Shown here: positions 1 through 8,300 of the stretch, in pieces | Numbering within the stretch: the first letter of the stretch is position 1 | Layout: every line of letters starts with the position of its first letter | Assembly (NCBI GenBank): GCA_009995045.1 | Contig: JAACQG010000015.1 | Location: 1-43,629 of the forward strand | Direction of reading: 5' to 3' | DNA from: Alphaproteobacteria bacterium | GTDB taxonomy: Bacteria; Pseudomonadota; Alphaproteobacteria; Micavibrionales; Micavibrionaceae | DNA length: 43,629 nt | Translations under genes and position numbers: made by a program | Notes under the pieces: model-generated | Told to the model about the DNA's origin: nothing | What the model saw: the letters and a program-made list of their open reading frames with translations, nothing else | Databases searched by the model: none

Positions 1-1
1 C

Positions 2-1084
2 GCACGCGGTATAGATTTACCCGGTCTTGCGCTGGTAGTTCATGCCGATCTGCCCAAAAACAAAGACATCCTCCTCCACCGCTCTGGTCGAACAGGGCGC
101 GCAGGATCAAAAGGCGTAAGCGCGCTCGTTGTGCCGCATAACATGCGCGGCAAGGCCGAGCGTTTGCTCAACAACGCTAAGATCAATGCGAATTGGGGCA
201 AACCCCCGTCAATCGAAGACATCACAAAACGCGACCAAGAACGCTTCCTCGCTGATCCCGCACTCGTTGAGCCGATCAAAGACGATGAAAAAGAAGCCGC
301 GGATAAATTGCTAAACGCTTATGGCGCGCAACAAATCGCTGCCGCGCTGCTTCGCATGCACAACAAGCAAAAACCCGCCCCTGAAGAGCTTCTTGATTTT
401 GTCCCATCGGAAAAACACGACAAGAAAAAACGCCATGAAGATTTCGCCAACAGCGTCTGGGTCTCTCTATCCATCGGGCGCGACGACAACGCCGAACCGC
501 GCTGGATCGTGCCCATGCTATGTGGCGCAGGGAACATGACCAACCGTGAAATCGGCTCAATCCGCATCCACGCAAAAGAGAGCTACGCTGAGCTAAGTGC
601 TGATTGCGCCGATAAGTTTTTTGAACTGGTTGGTGATGGCGGCACGTTGGAAAAAAACATCACGGTGACACGCCTCAATTATGTGCCCGAAGCCCCCAAA
701 GGCAAAATAGATCGCAGCAACAGACCCAATAGAAAAGCCGACAGACAAGGTGATAGGGGCGGCGAAAGATCCAATGATAGAAAAAAACCATTCGCAGATA
801 AAAAGCCGTATGGCGATAAAAAATCATTCGACGATAAACCCAAAGACGGTTTTAAGAAAAAACATAAGCCTCAATCTAGCGAAAGCGCATGGGGCGATAA
901 ACCCGATGGCGATAAGCCAAAAAATGACGGCTATAAGAAAAAGCATAAGGGCAAATCCGGTGACAAGCCAAAAAGCGATAAACCCAAAAGCGAACGCTCC
1001 AAAGGCCCACACATCAAAAAAGACGGCGCACCATTAGGCGGCAAGAAAAAGAAAGTGTTTAAAGGCAAAAAAAAGAAGGATTAA
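2..1084 (+). CDS. DEAD-box RNA helicase, C-terminal part (gene cut by window start)
   Basis: ATP-dependent RNA helicase of the DeaD/CsdA/DbpA group, probably acting in ribosome assembly or mRNA remodelling in the cytoplasm. The reading frame is open from base 2, so the start and the DEAD motif lie outside the window. Visible parts in order: motif V (ARGIDLPG), motif VI (HRSGRTGRAG), a linker, and a DbpA-type RNA-binding domain (around bases 480-690, with WIVPMLCGAGNMTNREIG). A tail of about 120 residues follows that is almost all Lys, Asp, Gly, Pro and Ser with repeated DKP/KKKHK units. Such basic tails bind RNA non-specifically in this family. The gene converges on the YaiI gene with a gap of nine bases. 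The family is certain; the exact paralogue is not. Confidence 0.93.
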   Translation, partial: ARGIDLPGLALVVHADLPKNKDILLHRSGRTGRAGSKGVSALVVPHNMRGKAERLLNNAKINANWGKPPSIEDITKRDQERFLADPALVEPIKDDEKEAADKLLNAYGAQQIAAALLRMHNKQKPAPEELLDFVPSEKHDKKKRHEDFANSVWVSLSIGRDDNAEPRWIVPMLCGAGNMTNREIGSIRIHAKESYAELSADCADKFFELVGDGGTLEKNITVTRLNYVPEAPKGKIDRSNRPNRKADRQGDRGGERSNDRKKPFADKKPYGDKKSFDDKPKDGFKKKHKPQSSESAWGDKPDGDKPKNDGYKKKHKGKSGDKPKSDKPKSERSKGPHIKKDGAPLGGKKKKVFKGKKKKD

Positions 1085-1093
1085 CCTGACCTT

Positions 1094-1540
1094 TTATCGT
1101 CTTTGCGCCAAGAGCCGATCAAGCTCATTGGCGAATTTCTGCCGCTCTTTCGCGCCAAAACCGCTTGGACCACCTGTGGGAACACCCGTGCCGCGAAGCT
1201 CATCCATGAAATTACGCATATCTAGAATCTGCCCGATATTATTGGCATCATATAATGTGCCCCGCGGATCAAGCGCCACCGCGCCCTTTTCAACCACACG
1301 TGCCGCAAGTGGAATATCCGCAGTAATCACAAGGTCTTCGGCTGCACAGCGCTGCGCGATCTCATCATCCGCCACATCCGGTCCATCGCCGACCTGAACC
1401 ATCTCGATTGTGTTTGATTGCGGCAAATGCAGATATTGGTTGGCAACAAAAATCACCGCAATTTTAGTGCGCGCAGACACGCGATATAAAATCTCTTTGA
1501 TGCCTTTCGGACACGCATCGCCATCAACCCAAATCTTCAT
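1094..1540 (-). CDS. YaiI/YqxD family (UPF0178, DUF188) protein
   Basis: A protein of 148 residues whose whole length matches the YaiI/YqxD family, a PIN-like fold of unknown cellular role. It opens with the family signature MKIWVDGDACP. Conserved acidic and structural motifs follow: GDGPDVADDEI near residues 52-62, LVITADIPLA near 70-79, and the end motif GGPSGFGAKERQKF. The PIN-like architecture suggests nuclease activity, but none has been demonstrated that I know of. The gene starts four bases after the stop of the small RRM gene on the same strand, so the two probably share a transcript. It converges with the RNA helicase. Confidence 0.93.
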   Translation of the reverse strand: MKIWVDGDACPKGIKEILYRVSARTKIAVIFVANQYLHLPQSNTIEMVQVGDGPDVADDEIAQRCAAEDLVITADIPLAARVVEKGAVALDPRGTLYDANNIGQILDMRNFMDELRGTGVPTGGPSGFGAKERQKFANELDRLLAQRR

Positions 1541-1544
1541 CGGC

Positions 1545-1781
1545 CTAATCCGCTTTTTTCACGCGAATTTTTTCCTTGCCTTGTTTGGATCCGTGAAGCG
1601 CCTTAATCGCGATCTCACCTTCATGCTCCAACGCCATCTCGACAAAGCCAAAGCGTTTGGATTTACCCGTCTTTTCATCCATCACAAGGGTGCATCCCTT
1701 GATGTTGCCATAATTTTTGAAAAGCCGTGCCAACGTATTTTCATCCATATCACGTGGAAGATTAAGGGCCATGAGTTTCAT
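1545..1781 (-). CDS. small RRM-domain RNA-binding protein
   Basis: A 78-residue protein that is essentially one RNA-recognition motif. It has the RNP2-like strand MKLMALNLP at the start and the RNP1-like stretch KSKRFGFVEM near residues 45-54. The end is lysine-rich, as in cyanobacterial and proteobacterial small RRM proteins. I chose the ATG at 1781 because a GGAG ribosome-binding site sits six bases upstream and the RRM begins there. A longer frame back to 1880 adds a cysteine-rich stretch that does not look like part of the fold. Small bacterial RRM proteins are often cold-induced, and the cold-shock gene next door and an RNA helicase nearby fit an RNA-handling neighbourhood. The specific RNA target is unknown. 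Confidence 0.88.
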   Translation of the reverse strand: MKLMALNLPRDMDENTLARLFKNYGNIKGCTLVMDEKTGKSKRFGFVEMALEHEGEIAIKALHGSKQGKEKIRVKKAD

Positions 1782-2093
1782 AATATGCTCCGATATGAAA
1801 AAGATTAACTGCCTGAGTATCATAGGACATTCGCGTTGAAAAGGACATAAACAATGCTCATCCTTATGCCTATAGCTCAATATAAAACGCTGATATTATT
1901 TAATTGTCTTGACGTACGGCCCAAATTCAGGCCTAGTCTTCTTAAGTTTGATTATTATTATAAATAACACCCGTTTTCCCTTTCACAATTGTTCGGTTCA
2001 ACTGAGGTAGATGATGTAGTTCATTATCAAACACAAAACTTCAGTTGCAATATTGCGGCTGATAACACCGACATTGCATAAGGAGAATTTTCA
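1782..2093. other. intergenic region with the cold-shock gene promoter and leader
   Basis: About 310 bases without a convincing gene between the divergent RRM and cold-shock genes. A TTGACG hexamer at 1909-1914 is the best -35 candidate for the cold-shock gene, though the matching -10 is poor. The transcript would then carry a leader of roughly 150 bases. The leader holds an inverted repeat (CAACTGA at 1999-2005 and TCAGTTG at 2041-2047) and a palindrome GCAATATTGC just after it. Long structured leaders are typical of cspA-type mRNAs. Confidence 0.4.
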
Positions 2094-2300
2094 ATGGCAA
2101 CAGGTACAGTAAAATGGTTTAACCCAACTAAGGGTTTTGGTTTCATCGAGCCTACAGACGGAAGCGGCGATGTGTTCGTTCACATCACAGCAGTCGAGTC
2201 TTCAAGCCTTAATGGTTTGAACGAAGGCGACAAAATCGAATTCGATATTCAAGAAGAAAAAGGTAAGCAATCAGCTACCAACTTGAGAGAAGCCGCTTAG
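2094..2300 (+). CDS. cold-shock domain protein (CspA family)
   Basis: A 68-residue single-domain cold-shock protein that binds single-stranded RNA and DNA and melts RNA structure. It shows the family core: GTVKWFNPTKGFGFI with the RNP1 aromatic patch, DVFVHITAV (RNP2), and the C-terminal stretch QSATNL. The length matches CspA proteins. An AAGGAG ribosome-binding site lies eight bases before the ATG, and a strong intrinsic terminator follows 30 bases after the stop, so it is a single-gene unit. Several Csp paralogues usually occur per genome, so I give no specific symbol. Confidence 0.97.
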   Translation: MATGTVKWFNPTKGFGFIEPTDGSGDVFVHITAVESSSLNGLNEGDKIEFDIQEEKGKQSATNLREAA

Positions 2301-2329
2301 TTTTAAGCAGTTTTTTATAAGATTTCTAA

Positions 2330-2364
2330 AACACGGATTGCCTTTGGGCGGTTCGTGTTTTTTT
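2330..2364 (+). terminator. intrinsic terminator of the cold-shock gene
   Basis: AACACGGATTGCC pairs with GGCGGTTCGTGTT around a TTTG loop, with four pairs being G-U or adjacent weak pairs, followed by a run of seven T. It lies right after the cold-shock stop codon. Confidence 0.88.
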
Positions 2365-2426
2365 ATGTGGGATGCTGATATACGGTGACAGCTTTAAATA
2401 AATGACGTTAAGAGGAGAATAATGAA

Positions 2427-2510
2427 ATGATGAGCCACCTTAATATTAGCAACCCTATATTCATCATAAATTGTTTCAAGCATTATATTTTACAACAAAC
2501 CGCCCACTAA
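2427..2510 (+). CDS. possible 27-residue peptide or upstream ORF
   Basis: A short frame starting at two adjacent ATG codons, with an AGGAG ribosome-binding site nine bases upstream. It ends 21 bases before the start of the HTTM gene. The HTTM gene itself has no clear ribosome-binding site, so this frame could deliver ribosomes to it. The peptide has no recognisable domain, and such a frame can arise by chance in AT-rich DNA. Confidence 0.2.
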   Translation: MMSHLNISNPIFIINCFKHYILQQTAH

Positions 2511-2531
2511 ATAAGATATGCTTAGAGTGTT

Positions 2532-4331
2532 ATGAAATGCAAAATACAACCTCAGAAATACAAACAATATAACCGTGCACTTCTGAAAAGCATAATTCCT
2601 AATTCTCAGGCATTGTCGTTGTTTCGTATATGTTTTGCTCTTCTTTTATTATTTGATCTATTTTCATATACCCTACCATTTCGTGAGTTCGTATATAGCG
2701 CGCAAGGTATTTTCACTGCGCATGAAGACTATAATTACACAACTAACGGCATCTCTTTTTTTTCCTACTCTGATAATATCATTTATCAAAATATCCTCTT
2801 TACAGCATATTTTTTAGCTTTAATGGGGATTTTGATAGGGATAAGAACTAGAACATGCTGTTTGATCGCCTATCTCATTTTCATATCGCTTATGGACAGG
2901 ACGCCAGCTGTCAATTCGAATATCGAAGTTCTTATGGCTGCTTTCCTGTTTTGGAGCTGCTTTATGCCGTTAGATCGATATTGGTCATGGAACGCCGCAA
3001 TGAGGGAGCCTGAACCGGATAATGCGGATCATATGAAATGGCCAATTATACCTTTAGTGGCAATGAAGCTGCAAATAGTCGTGGTATATATGCATTCAGG
3101 TCTTTTTAAGCTCAGCTCAGGTGACTGGACCAGCGGCGTAGCGTTAAAATATGTAGTCAGGGATGAGTACTATGGCAACGCACTCGGGCTTGGTGCGATA
3201 GACCTGCTGCCTGACAATGTTTTACATGTATCGACATGGGCTATTATAATTTTTCAATTGTTATTTAGTTTTCTGGTTTACTTCCCTGTTAAAAATAATT
3301 TTTTCAGGGCTTTAGCATTGCTAGGCGCATCTATAATGCATATAGGATTTGCCATTTTTCTACAGGTTGGTTTATTCCCATATCTTTGCGCTACATACCT
3401 TATCTTACTAATTCCCGATCAGTGGCTTAATGGCTTACTTAAAAAAAGGCGCAAACGATTGTCCAATATTCATGTTTACTATGATGCTGATTGCGGATTT
3501 TGCAAAGCAACGGCAAGGCTATTTGGTTCATTTTGTCTCGGACCAGCAGCTATAATAGAGCCTTCATACGCAAACAAAACGGCAGATGGTCTTCTTAAAA
3601 AGCATACAAGCTGGGTTGTTATGTCACCAGATAAACATTATTTAAAATGGGAAGCAGTGTCTTTTGTGCTGAAGCAATCACCCATATTTTGGATTTTTGG
3701 ATTTCTTACAGATATCGCTTTCATTAAGCCGCTTATGGCTAAAGTTTATGATAGCATTGGCAAGAACCGACATAAACTCAGCAAGGTTTTTGGCTCTTTA
3801 CTTCGTAAACAGGTCGAGCATTGGCCGGATGTGACACAACAAACGCTATGCCTAATATGCGCTGTCTTAATGCTTGCTTACACAACAATGACGATACCCC
3901 AGTCCCCTATCGTACCACCAAAAAGCCTATATTCTTTTCTCGCGCAACTAAAACTCAGTCAGAAATGGGATTTATTTGCCCCTAATATTGCGTCATATGA
4001 TCGAGAATTCAAAATATCAATGACCGATAAAAGTGGACAAGATATTGATTTATTGCCAATTTTAACGCAGCTCTACACGCAGGACGAATATGGGTATAAA
4101 CATTTCAGCACGCACAAAATACTGAGATATTTTGATGCATTATTACGAAAAAATAATCCGCGTCATAGATTGGGTTTCGCTCGATATATATGCAATAAAA
4201 CACAAAATCAAAACCCCGATATCGTAACCATGAAGATATATTTCAGACATAAATTCCGTAAAGACGATTATTACATAAGCAATATGGTATTTTCTTGTGA
4301 TGATATTGTAACAAAAGGTGTGTCCAGATAA
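2532..4331 (+). CDS. HTTM-domain membrane protein fused to a DCC-type thiol oxidoreductase domain
   Basis: A 599-residue multi-pass inner-membrane protein. Residues 25-300 contain about seven hydrophobic segments and match the HTTM family (horizontally transferred transmembrane, related to vitamin K-dependent gamma-carboxylase). Typical stretches are the LFRICFALLLLFD start and the VVVYMHSGLFKLSSGDW region. A DUF393/DCC domain follows from about residue 313. Its motif DADCGFC gives D318, D320, C321 and C324, the redox-type D-x-D-C-x-x-C. A C-terminal globular part (about 435-599) begins with another hydrophobic helix. No true vitamin K carboxylase activity is expected in a bacterium; the substrate is unknown. 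The gene is clearly richer in A and T than its neighbours, which suggests transfer. It stands alone between two intergenic gaps. Confidence 0.82.
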   Translation: MKCKIQPQKYKQYNRALLKSIIPNSQALSLFRICFALLLLFDLFSYTLPFREFVYSAQGIFTAHEDYNYTTNGISFFSYSDNIIYQNILFTAYFLALMGILIGIRTRTCCLIAYLIFISLMDRTPAVNSNIEVLMAAFLFWSCFMPLDRYWSWNAAMREPEPDNADHMKWPIIPLVAMKLQIVVVYMHSGLFKLSSGDWTSGVALKYVVRDEYYGNALGLGAIDLLPDNVLHVSTWAIIIFQLLFSFLVYFPVKNNFFRALALLGASIMHIGFAIFLQVGLFPYLCATYLILLIPDQWLNGLLKKRRKRLSNIHVYYDADCGFCKATARLFGSFCLGPAAIIEPSYANKTADGLLKKHTSWVVMSPDKHYLKWEAVSFVLKQSPIFWIFGFLTDIAFIKPLMAKVYDSIGKNRHKLSKVFGSLLRKQVEHWPDVTQQTLCLICAVLMLAYTTMTIPQSPIVPPKSLYSFLAQLKLSQKWDLFAPNIASYDREFKISMTDKSGQDIDLLPILTQLYTQDEYGYKHFSTHKILRYFDALLRKNNPRHRLGFARYICNKTQNQNPDIVTMKIYFRHKFRKDDYYISNMVFSCDDIVTKGVSR

Positions 4332-4465
4332 TGCAATTGGATCGAAGTGGCCTTAGCTAAGAAATTATTCGCTTTATAAAGATTGTCCCACGTTAGGAAA
4401 TGCTGAGAACAATTTTCGATTTCTTCTGAAGTCACGTTAAAACAGATAATCGACTTACAGAAAAG

Positions 4466-4480
4466 TATGCATCATGCATA
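4466..4480. promoter_or_regulatory. 15-base palindrome in the gap before the Tsx-like gene
   Basis: TATGCAT, one base, then ATGCATA: a perfect inverted repeat. A second, looser pair (TTTGAT and ATCAAA, nine bases apart) lies just downstream. Together they could form an operator about 100 bases before the Tsx-like start. AT-rich palindromes also occur by chance. Confidence 0.3.
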
Positions 4481-4582
4481 TTTGATGATTTCTTAATCAA
4501 ATAATGAAATAATTCTCATCTGGAAAATAATAAAACGCACCCTACCCATTAGAATTCAGGCGTCTCAAAGGAATTAGAAACG

Positions 4583-5323
4583 ATGAGTATTTTTTATAAG
4601 CTGCAGTTTTGGGGTGTATTATCTATTGTATTGATCATAATGACGCCAGCAAATGCACGTGACCTCATACAATGACAATCAACAAATGTTCAATATTTGC
4701 GTGGGCATGATTATGAATTGGGAAAGCGACAAAGAAGTATCGTTACAGTTGAGCATGCAAACGCATGGAAATACGGCGATAACTTTGCCTTTGTTGACTT
4801 TATATTTCCTGACGGCAAGGATTCTGCATATTACATAGAAATATCACCGCGTCTTTCATTGAGCAAAATGACTGGCAAGGATTTTTCTTTTGGTATTGTT
4901 AAAGACGTATTGATTTCTACAACGTTTGAAAAAGGCCGTGGGCAAGGGCCGCAATACCTATATGGCGGTGCGGTTAACCTCGATATCCCATCATTTCGCT
5001 TTTTATCCATTAATGCCTATGTGCATGACAGCACGCAGTTAGATGGACAAACATGGCAATCAACAGTGGCATGGAACAGCCCAATCAAAATCGGCAATGA
5101 AAAATTTGTATTTGAGGGGTTCTCAGATTTTCAAGGACGCGAAGATACATCACATGCCAATCAACTGATCGTACCACGGTTTTTATGGGATGCTGGAAAT
5201 GCTGGTGGGTTTGAGGCGAATAAATTTTTTATCGGGATGGAATATCAATACTGGCATAATAAATTCGGCATTCGAGGAAAAACAGAATCTGTGCCACAAT
5301 TACAATTGAAAAGGGCCTTATAA
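4583..5323 (+). pseudogene. Tsx-family outer-membrane channel, interrupted by an in-frame stop
   Basis: The intact protein would be an outer-membrane beta-barrel of the nucleoside channel Tsx family. The frame starts at the ATG at 4583 with an AAAGGA site upstream and encodes a clean signal peptide ending in ANA. It is cut by TGA at 4673 after 30 codons. The same frame then continues without interruption to 5323 with Tsx-like motifs: YLRGHDYELG, NAWKYGDNFAFVDF, SPRLSLSKMTGKDFSFG, YLYGGAVNLDIP and FIGMEYQYWHNKFGIRG. The natural C-terminal phenylalanine is also missing. Removing one A from the AAAA run near 5309 would give an end in YNF followed by TGA. I read it as a decayed gene. A sequencing error or a downstream TTG start (4697, without signal peptide) are alternatives. 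Confidence 0.62.
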
Positions 5324-5325
5324 TT

Positions 5326-8300
5326 TTGAACATATCAGCACGACATATTGGTGGGATTTTTCTGTTGGCGGCTGCGTATTTTGTGGCTGCAAAGCTGTTT
5401 GTTTTTCTTGCGCAAGCACCTGATTATATATCACCCGTTTGGCCCGCTGCTGGGATTGCACTCGCTGGTATATTATTGGGTGGGTATAGATATGCTATCG
5501 GCGTCTTTATTGGCGCTTTGGCGTATAACTTATGCCTTACATATGTCTTTCAGATGCGGAGCGGCGCAACGCCCCCATTTATTATGGATATTGCCCTTTC
5601 CTCAATTGCAACTTTGCAGGCTATTATTGGCGCGTGGCTTATACTGAAATACGTAAAAATGCCCACACGACTTACCAAAGAGAGGAGCATTTTCATGCTG
5701 CTGTTGTGGGGCGGGCCAATCGCCTGTTTAATCGGCGCTGGCATTGGGTGCACCATCTTATATGGTTTCGGCTTAGTCTCACCTGAAAAGCTTGGCGCAG
5801 CGGCAATGAAATGGTGGGTTGGCGATGTGATCGGGGTGGTTTTATTCGCACCGATGTGCCTAATTTTAATGGGAAAACGTATCTCCGTTACGCGCAAGGT
5901 TTTGGTGATCGTGCCGCAATTGCTGTTATGCATGATCGTTGTGATTGTTTTTAATTACACGCAAGAGGCACAGAAAAGCAAAAATGTTGCCCGGCTCGCC
6001 GAGATATCTACTCCATATGTTGATGACATACGTTTAAATTTAGAAGGGTCGCAGGAAATTATTAAATCCATGCGACGCTATTTCAATGCCTCAGATCATG
6101 TTAGCAGAGAAGAGTTTAAGGCATTCGTTTATAATATTTTTAATGAACGTGACGGTATACAAGCGCTTGAATGGATACCCCGTGTCACGCGAGAGGAGCG
6201 CGCTGAATTTATAGAGCAAGCGCGAAAAGACGGATTTCATGATTTTGATATCACCGAAAAACTCAACGGGAAATCTGTTGTTAGCGTCGAACGCGATGAA
6301 TATTTCCCTGTCTACTATGTTGAACCATATGTCGGTAATGAAAAAGCTTTAGGATTTGATCCCGGACACAGCAATTCATCGCGGCAAAAGGCGTTAGAGC
6401 AAGCACGCGATAGCGGCAATCAGATTGCAACAGAAAAAATTGTACTGGTTCAAGAAGAGCAAGGGCGATATGGGTTCTTAATTTTTGAACCTGTCTACGA
6501 CACACTTATTTCGCCTAATACCGTACAAGAAAGGCGCAATACTTTGCGTGGGTTCGCCCTCGGCGTATTTCGTATTCAAGATTTAGTGGGCGCCACACTT
6601 GAGCGGATCGAAAACGATAATATCAGTCTTTACATCGTCGATACGACGAATAACCCAGACTCTCATGATGTGATATATGGTGAGATGCCACAAGATAATT
6701 TGCTGTCATATCGCGTTCCCATTAACTTTTCAGAGCGCCAATGGACGCTTGTCTTTTCGCCAACGGCTTCTTTCGCTGTTGACGGCGTTGGTGTTTCGAG
6801 TTGGTGGGTCTTGATTGGTGGTCTCGTTTTCTCTGCGATGTTTGGTGCATTTTTGTTATTAGTGTCCGCGCAAACGGAGACAGAGGCACGCGAGCTTTAT
6901 GACGAAAAACGCGAAGAAAAAAGCGTTAAGATTTATATCATACCGATCCTGAGTGGTTTTTTGACAATGGCATTAACCTTCGCGCTTTTTTTACAATTTG
7001 AGCGCCAACAATATAATAATCTTTCCGAAATATTACATCAGCAGGAAACCCTTATCCATAAAGTGATTAAGGATAATGTTACAAGCTCCGTCATGGCGTT
7101 GCGCCGCATGGCAAACCGATGGGAAATTGCGAAGGGCACGCCTAAAACTGTATGGGACAATGATGCTCTTAATTATGTCTCTGACAATAAGGCGCTCACA
7201 ACGGTTGAGTGGGTCGATGAGAGTTATCATGTCAGATGGGTGCAGCCATTAGAGGGCAATGAGAATGCTGTGGGGCTGGATATTGCGTTTAATGATGAGC
7301 GTAAAGAAGCACTCGATGGTGCCTCTGCAAAAAATACGGTGACATTGACGGCTCCTCTTGATTTGGTGCAGGGCTATCGCGGGATGATCGCCTATATACC
7401 CATCTATATTGATGACCAATTCAAAGGCTTTATTGTTGGCATTTATGATCTAAAGATGTTTTTGGAAAACACTTTGCCCGCCGAATATAAAGGCGCCCTG
7501 AACCTTAAAATTTATGACGAGGATAAGGACATATTCGAGATCAATGATGGCGAACGCACCAGTCTTTATAACCTTCGTTTAACAGAAAAAATTCATTTGT
7601 TTAATCGCACATGGACAATTGAAGTGTCTCCAAACGCTTTTTTTATGAGCCGCAACCAAACATGGCTGCCGCTTATTATCCTGCTCAGCGGTTTTATAAT
7701 CTCACTCTTAATGAGCTTTGCGATTTTTTATGCAACGACTGCGCGAAGACGCAGTAAGCTTTTGAAACAAAAAGCAGCGTCTTTGATTGAAACGGAAAGT
7801 CGCAATCGCGCTATTTTATACAATACAGTTGATGCTATTTTAACGATCAATAAAGATGGCATCATTCAAAGTTTTAACCCTGCCGCAGAAAAAATGTTTG
7901 GCTACACAATGAGCGAAGCGGTGGGCAAGAATGTAAATATTTTAATGCCGCATCATTATGCACATGAACATGATGGGTATTTGCAAAACTTCATTGATAC
8001 GCAAGAAGCCAAAATCATCGGTACAACCAGAGAACTTGAAGCCAAACATAAAGATGGTTCAATCTTTCCAATCCAGCTTTCCGTCAGTGAGATCGTATTG
8101 GAGAGCGGGATATTATTTAGCGGTATTATCCGCGATATTTCCGAACAAGTGGAAGCCGAAGAGAAGCTAAAAAATGCCCAGCATTTTCAGACGCTGATTA
8201 CCAACACCATCCCTGATCTGATTTTTGTAAAAGATTCTGAATTCCGTATCGTTCAAGCCAATGATGAATTTTTGAAGGTCTATCCAAAGGAGCAGAGAGC

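Noticed and set aside
824-1012. Hydrophobic frame opposite the helicase tail
   Set aside because: It is the complement of lysine-rich codons, which always reads as hydrophobic; no start signals.
750-1080. Repeats at the helicase end as a genetic element
   Set aside because: They are low-complexity lysine-rich codons of the protein tail, common in this helicase family.
4673-4675. TGA as a recoded selenocysteine codon
   Set aside because: Outer-membrane channels have no selenocysteine and no stem-loop resembling a SECIS element was seen just downstream.
4653-4838. Reading frame in +1 overlapping the start of the Tsx-like gene
   Set aside because: The Tsx motifs are all in the other frame; this frame shows no family features.
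7800-8150. Heme-binding oxygen sensor PAS
   Set aside because: FixL-like overall, but the proximal histidine is replaced by lysine; kept only as an observation.
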